Shown here: positions 3,898 to 7,317 of the stretch, one piece after another
Position numbering within the stretch: the first letter of the stretch is position 1
How the letters are laid out: each line of letters begins with the position of its first letter
Source: DASTYK01 sp964384585
GTDB taxonomy: Bacteria; Gemmatimonadota; Gemmatimonadetes; Longimicrobiales; RSA9
Assembly: GCA_964384585.1 (NCBI GenBank)
Contig: CAYLME010000166.1
Span: forward strand, 1-7,317
Direction: 5' to 3'
DNA: 7,317 nt
Notes under the pieces: model-generated
Seen by the model: only the letters and a program-made list of their open reading frames with translations
Told to the model about the DNA's origin: nothing
Databases searched by the model: none
Position numbers and translations under genes: made by a program

Positions 3898-6327
3898 ATG
3901 AAACGACTGCTGCTTCTTGCGTGCATGCTGGGTATGGCCGGCACGTTCGTACCGGAGCGCGCTGCAGCGCAGGTCACGCGCGACACGGCAGCCATCCGGC
4001 GAGCGGTCGAGCAGCGGTTCGGTCGCGGCGTGTCGATGGACGAGGTGCTGAAGCGGCTGCGCGCGTCGGGCATAACACGCGAGCAGATGCGTGCCCAGCT
4101 GCGCTCGATGGGCCTGGATCCCGCCCTGGCCGATACGTACTTCTCGGCGATGGCGAGTGGCAGCGGCGGCTACGGCATGGCCGACATGGACTTCGTCTAT
4201 GCGCTTCAGCAGATGGGTCTGCTGGAGGAAGGCCTGCCGCCGGACACGGTCATGATGGTGCCGCAGGAGACGGCCGCGGTCGAGGAGGCGGCGACCGACA
4301 CGGCCGCCGGGGCGCTGCCGCTCTTCGGGCAGGCGTTCTTCCGCGCGGGCAACCTGGGCGTGGACCCGATGGTGATGGGCCCGGTGGACCGTGACTACGT
4401 GGTCGGTCCGGGCGACGTTCTCACGCTGATCCTCACGGGCGCGGTCGAGCTGGCGTACGGTCTCACGGTCGCGCGCGACGGCACGATCGTGATCCCCGAG
4501 GTCGGCCAGGTCTTCGTATCCGGGCTGACCCTCGACCAGGTCGAGTCGCGGCTGATGCCGGCGCTGCAGCGCGTCTACAGCGACGTCGGTCGAGGCGCCG
4601 AGTCGCTCACCCAGGCGAGCGTCTCGCTGGGCAGGGTGCGCGCGGTGCAGGTGTACGTGAGCGGCGACGTCGCACAGCCCGGCTCCTACACGATCAGTGC
4701 GCTCGGCACCGTGATGGACGTGCTGCAGCAGGCGGGCGGTCCAACGCAGTCCGGCTCGTTCCGCAACGTTCAGATCCGGCGGCGTGGTGCGCCGGCAGCC
4801 GCGTTCGACCTCTACGACTACCTGGTGCGCGGCGACGGCAGGCACGACATGCGGTTGCAGCAGGGCGACGTGGTGTTCATACCGCCGGCAGGTCCGCAGG
4901 TCGCGATCGAGGGTGCGGTGCGGCGCCCGGCCATCTACGAGATGCTGCCCGGCGAGGACCTGGTGGTCGCACTCGAGTACGCGGGTGGGATCCTGCCGGA
5001 GGCGGCAGCGCGCCAGGTGCGCATCGAGCGGATCCTGCACCCGGCGGAGCGTCAGCCGGGCGTGGATCGCGTCGTACTGACTGCGGACGTCGTCGCGATT
5101 GCCCAGGGCACGCAGCCGGCGCCGCAGCTCGCGGGCGGAGACGCCATCGTCGTACCGGGCATCTCGGACGAGCGACGCCGGTTCGTGGGTCTTCATGGCG
5201 CGGTCAACCGGCCGGGCAGCTACGCCTGGCAGCCGGGTCTCGACCTGGCCGGGCTGCTGGCGCTGGCGCAGGGCACGGGCGAGCGCGCCTTCCTCGAACG
5301 CGTCCACGTCTATCGCCACGTGCCGGGCGACCCGAACCGCCAGCTCTACAGCGTGGACCTGCGCGAGCGCGACGCGTCTGCGTTCCGTCTGGTCGAGCGG
5401 GACTCGATCGTCGTATATGCACGGGACTCGCTCGCGGTCGCGCGCTGGGTCCGTGTCAGCGGTCGCGTGAAGCGGCCCGGCACGTATCCGTATGCGCAGG
5501 GAATGACGCCTGCCGACCTGGTCGTCGCGGCAGGCGGCTACGCGGAGGGCGCGTACCGCGATTCGCTGGACGTCGTGCGCCAGGCCGGTTCGCAGGGGGA
5601 CACGACGGTGCACGTCTGGCGCGTGCCCGCGAGCGCGGCTGGGCCCGGCACGAACGGCGCCGACGTCGTCGCGGCGGACGCACTCACACTGCGGCCGGAT
5701 GACGAGGTCCACGTGCTGAGCGACCCGACGCACCTGCTGCCGCGCAGCGTGGTGGTGACGGGTGAGGTCGGCATGCCGGGGCCGTATCCGCTGGTCGGCA
5801 AGGTCGAGCGGTTGAGCGAGGTACTCGCGCGCGCCGGCGGTACGCGCGAGTCGGCGTACGTGCCGGGGATTCGCGTTTACCGCGAGGGCGAGCTGATCTC
5901 GACGGATGTGCGTGAGGCGCTGGCCAGCCGCGACTCGCCCGCGAACCTGCCGCTCATGAATGGCGACAGCATCCACGTGCCGCGCTTCGACCCGACCGTC
6001 CGGGTCACGGGTGCGGTGATGTACGAGGGCTGGGTCGCGTACGAGCCCGGCAAGAACCTGGACTATTACATCCGGCAGGCGGGCGGATACCGGGCGAACG
6101 CGGACGAGTCGCGCGTCGCGATCACCGCGCCGGACGGACGGCGACAGACCGTGGCACGGGGACTGCTACGTGGCACGCCCGTGCCGCCCGCCGGAAGCGA
6201 AATCTACGTACCCGAGCAGGTGGCGGGGTTGCGGACCGGGTTGAGCTGGGGGGACGTGTTGACCAGAACGGTTGCATTCGCGAGTACGATCGCCACCCTC
6301 ATCTTTGCCGTACAGCAACTGAGGTGA
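3898..6327 (+). CDS. Polysaccharide export protein with six SLBB-type repeats
   Basis: A Wza-like component that probably forms the periplasm-to-surface conduit for capsule or exopolysaccharide. The product is 809 residues, about twice E. coli Wza. Order of parts: signal peptide (1 to about 25, basic MKR, hydrophobic core, AAAQ cleavage region); helical segment (about 26-85); acidic/alanine-rich linker; LFGQAFF motif (about 142-148); polysaccharide export (PES) domain (about 162-245) opening with DYVVGPGDVL. Then come SLBB-type units near 250, 333, 428, 516, 617 and 700, recognised by the recurring pattern GxVxxPGxY plus a downstream AGG; the sixth is degenerate (GAVMYEGWV). The last 28 residues hold a hydrophobic helix (about 788-806), where Wza has its membrane-spanning C-terminal helix. 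ATG 3898 is preferred over the TTG at 3868 because the signal peptide begins there, with GACGGGA six bases upstream. No convincing lipobox is seen. Confidence 0.9.
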   Translation: MKRLLLLACMLGMAGTFVPERAAAQVTRDTAAIRRAVEQRFGRGVSMDEVLKRLRASGITREQMRAQLRSMGLDPALADTYFSAMASGSGGYGMADMDFVYALQQMGLLEEGLPPDTVMMVPQETAAVEEAATDTAAGALPLFGQAFFRAGNLGVDPMVMGPVDRDYVVGPGDVLTLILTGAVELAYGLTVARDGTIVIPEVGQVFVSGLTLDQVESRLMPALQRVYSDVGRGAESLTQASVSLGRVRAVQVYVSGDVAQPGSYTISALGTVMDVLQQAGGPTQSGSFRNVQIRRRGAPAAAFDLYDYLVRGDGRHDMRLQQGDVVFIPPAGPQVAIEGAVRRPAIYEMLPGEDLVVALEYAGGILPEAAARQVRIERILHPAERQPGVDRVVLTADVVAIAQGTQPAPQLAGGDAIVVPGISDERRRFVGLHGAVNRPGSYAWQPGLDLAGLLALAQGTGERAFLERVHVYRHVPGDPNRQLYSVDLRERDASAFRLVERDSIVVYARDSLAVARWVRVSGRVKRPGTYPYAQGMTPADLVVAAGGYAEGAYRDSLDVVRQAGSQGDTTVHVWRVPASAAGPGTNGADVVAADALTLRPDDEVHVLSDPTHLLPRSVVVTGEVGMPGPYPLVGKVERLSEVLARAGGTRESAYVPGIRVYREGELISTDVREALASRDSPANLPLMNGDSIHVPRFDPTVRVTGAVMYEGWVAYEPGKNLDYYIRQAGGYRANADESRVAITAPDGRRQTVARGLLRGTPVPPAGSEIYVPEQVAGLRTGLSWGDVLTRTVAFASTIATLIFAVQQLR

Positions 6328-6329
6328 GT

Positions 6330-7317
6330 GTGACGCGAGGTGCTTTCGACGAAGTCCGCGATCCGGCCGCAGCGTCGCGTACGCCGCGGCTCGTGCACCT
6401 GAAGCCATACGACATCCGTCAGGACCAGGAACGCGCCACTCGCAAGCACCTGGCCGCGCGCACCCGCCGGCTGCTGCGCGTCACCACACTGCTCGCACTC
6501 GACAGCGCTGTTGCACTCGGCACGCTCGCACTCGTGCTGCGCGGCCTGGAGGGCACAGTCGTCGCCGCACTCCTGCCGGTCGCGATGCTGAGCCTGCTCG
6601 CGATGAACGCGTACGGCGCCGGTGTCAGCCGCGCCGACGGCTATGCCCGAATGCTCGCGATGCTGATGACGGCGGTCGTCGTGCTGATTCAGGCGAACCT
6701 GCTCGACGTGCTGCAGCCGATCGGCCTCGAGCGGCTGTTCCTCTGGCTCGCCGTGTTCTATGCGGCACTCGAGATCGAGCGCGCGATCGTCGGCCAGGTG
6801 ATTACCGTCCTGCGGCGTCACAATCACCTGCTGCGTCCGGCGCTCGTGATCGGGACACGCGACGAGGCCGCCGCCGTCCGCGAGCAGCTTGCAGAAATCC
6901 CGTTCAATGACCTGCAGGTGGTGGGTCACGTGCTGCCGCTCGGTACGGAGGAACCGGCAGCGCTCGGCCGCCTGGACGCACTCGAGCAGGTGATCGACAC
7001 GCACGACGTCCGCGTGGTAGTGATGGCGGACAGCGTGCCGGCGCCGCTGCTCGGCCGACTGACCACGCGCGTGTTCCAGGCGGGTGCCTCCGTGCTCGCG
7101 CTGCCGTCGCTTGCCGCACGCGAGGCCGCGATACGCGCCGGTGTGCCGACACTGACACCCGCACCGCTGGAATACGCACCGGCCGAGATGCCGCTGCCAC
7201 AGCTCGGTGTCAAGCGTGGGATGGACCTCGTGCTCACGGTCGTCGTGCTGCTCGCGCTCTCGCCGCTGCTGCTGCTGATCTCGCTCGCGATCATGCTGGA
7301 CTCGCGCGGACCGGTGC
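6330..7317 (+). CDS. Polyprenyl-phosphate sugar-1-phosphate transferase (WbaP/WcaJ/CpsE-like), 3'-truncated
   Basis: An inner-membrane enzyme that transfers a sugar 1-phosphate from a nucleotide sugar to undecaprenyl phosphate, starting repeat-unit synthesis. The frame is open from GTG 6330 to the window end, giving 329 residues of a protein usually about 460-500. A cytosolic N-terminus of about 50 residues is followed by four hydrophobic segments (about 51-70, 76-94, 106-122, 136-149). A Rossmann-like CoA_binding_3 region comes next, with ALVIGTRDEAAAV from 171. Then the start of the sugar transferase domain: GVKRGMDLVL (293-302), the re-entrant helix with Ser311-Pro312, and LDSRGPV at the edge. 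The catalytic Asp-Glu pair lies beyond the window. The gene begins two bases after the exporter stop, with CTGAGG just upstream, so the two are surely co-transcribed and probably translationally coupled. GTG 6393 is a possible alternative start. The sugar used cannot be told. Confidence 0.92.
   Translation, partial: MTRGAFDEVRDPAAASRTPRLVHLKPYDIRQDQERATRKHLAARTRRLLRVTTLLALDSAVALGTLALVLRGLEGTVVAALLPVAMLSLLAMNAYGAGVSRADGYARMLAMLMTAVVVLIQANLLDVLQPIGLERLFLWLAVFYAALEIERAIVGQVITVLRRHNHLLRPALVIGTRDEAAAVREQLAEIPFNDLQVVGHVLPLGTEEPAALGRLDALEQVIDTHDVRVVVMADSVPAPLLGRLTTRVFQAGASVLALPSLAAREAAIRAGVPTLTPAPLEYAPAEMPLPQLGVKRGMDLVLTVVVLLALSPLLLLISLAIMLDSRGPV

Noticed and set aside
3523..5976. 817-codon open frame on the - strand opposite the exporter
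   Set aside because: Its product is rich in Arg, His, Asp and Ala with no domain-like pattern. It mirrors the codon bias of the + strand gene, which has clear PES and SLBB motifs.
6204..7004. 266-codon - strand frame across the exporter/sugar transferase junction
   Set aside because: Antisense shadow: it spans two convincing + strand genes and its product is Glu/His/Arg/Gln-rich without motifs.
1..7317. Insertion sequences, CRISPR, tRNA or rRNA
   Set aside because: No transposase-like frames, spaced direct repeats, cloverleaf patterns or rRNA-like stretches were seen on reading both strands.

Overview
The window is G+C-rich (about two thirds by eye). All six genes lie on the + strand and are tightly packed. 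It reads as ordinary chromosome from a Gram-negative-type, free-living bacterium. The outer-membrane style SLBB exporter with an N-terminal helical extension, the strong GC3 bias and the overall protein style suggest Gemmatimonadota or a neighbouring phylum. That assignment is inference and was not tested by any search.

Region 1 (1-1662) holds the 3' part of a CPA2-type cation:proton antiporter, cut by the window start. Its stop codon overlaps the start of hemD (uroporphyrinogen-III synthase) in an ATGA junction. Region 2 (1709-3088) is a complete WbpA-type UDP-N-acetylglucosamine 6-dehydrogenase, which makes an acidic sugar nucleotide for surface polysaccharide. Region 3 (3089-3325) is the only sizeable gene-free stretch. 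It holds three separate inverted repeats: one terminator-like just after wbpA, a long near-perfect hairpin in the middle, and a third close to the next gene.

Region 4 (3326-7317) begins a polysaccharide assembly unit. It starts with a specialised NusG paralogue (UpxY/LoaP/RfaH-like). An 809-residue polysaccharide export protein with six SLBB-type repeats follows, and then the first 329 residues of a polyprenyl-phosphate sugar-1-phosphate transferase, which runs off the window end.

Together regions 2 and 4 outline the start of a capsule/exopolysaccharide or O-antigen locus. WbpA supplies UDP-GlcNAcA, the sugar transferase loads the first sugar on undecaprenyl phosphate, the SLBB protein provides the export conduit, and the NusG paralogue probably keeps RNA polymerase going through the long operon. 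Flippase, polymerase, co-polymerase and glycosyltransferases would be expected beyond the window. The most interesting part is the hairpin-rich leader directly upstream of the NusG paralogue, which may be its RNA target or an attenuation region. No mobile element, CRISPR array, tRNA or rRNA is visible.
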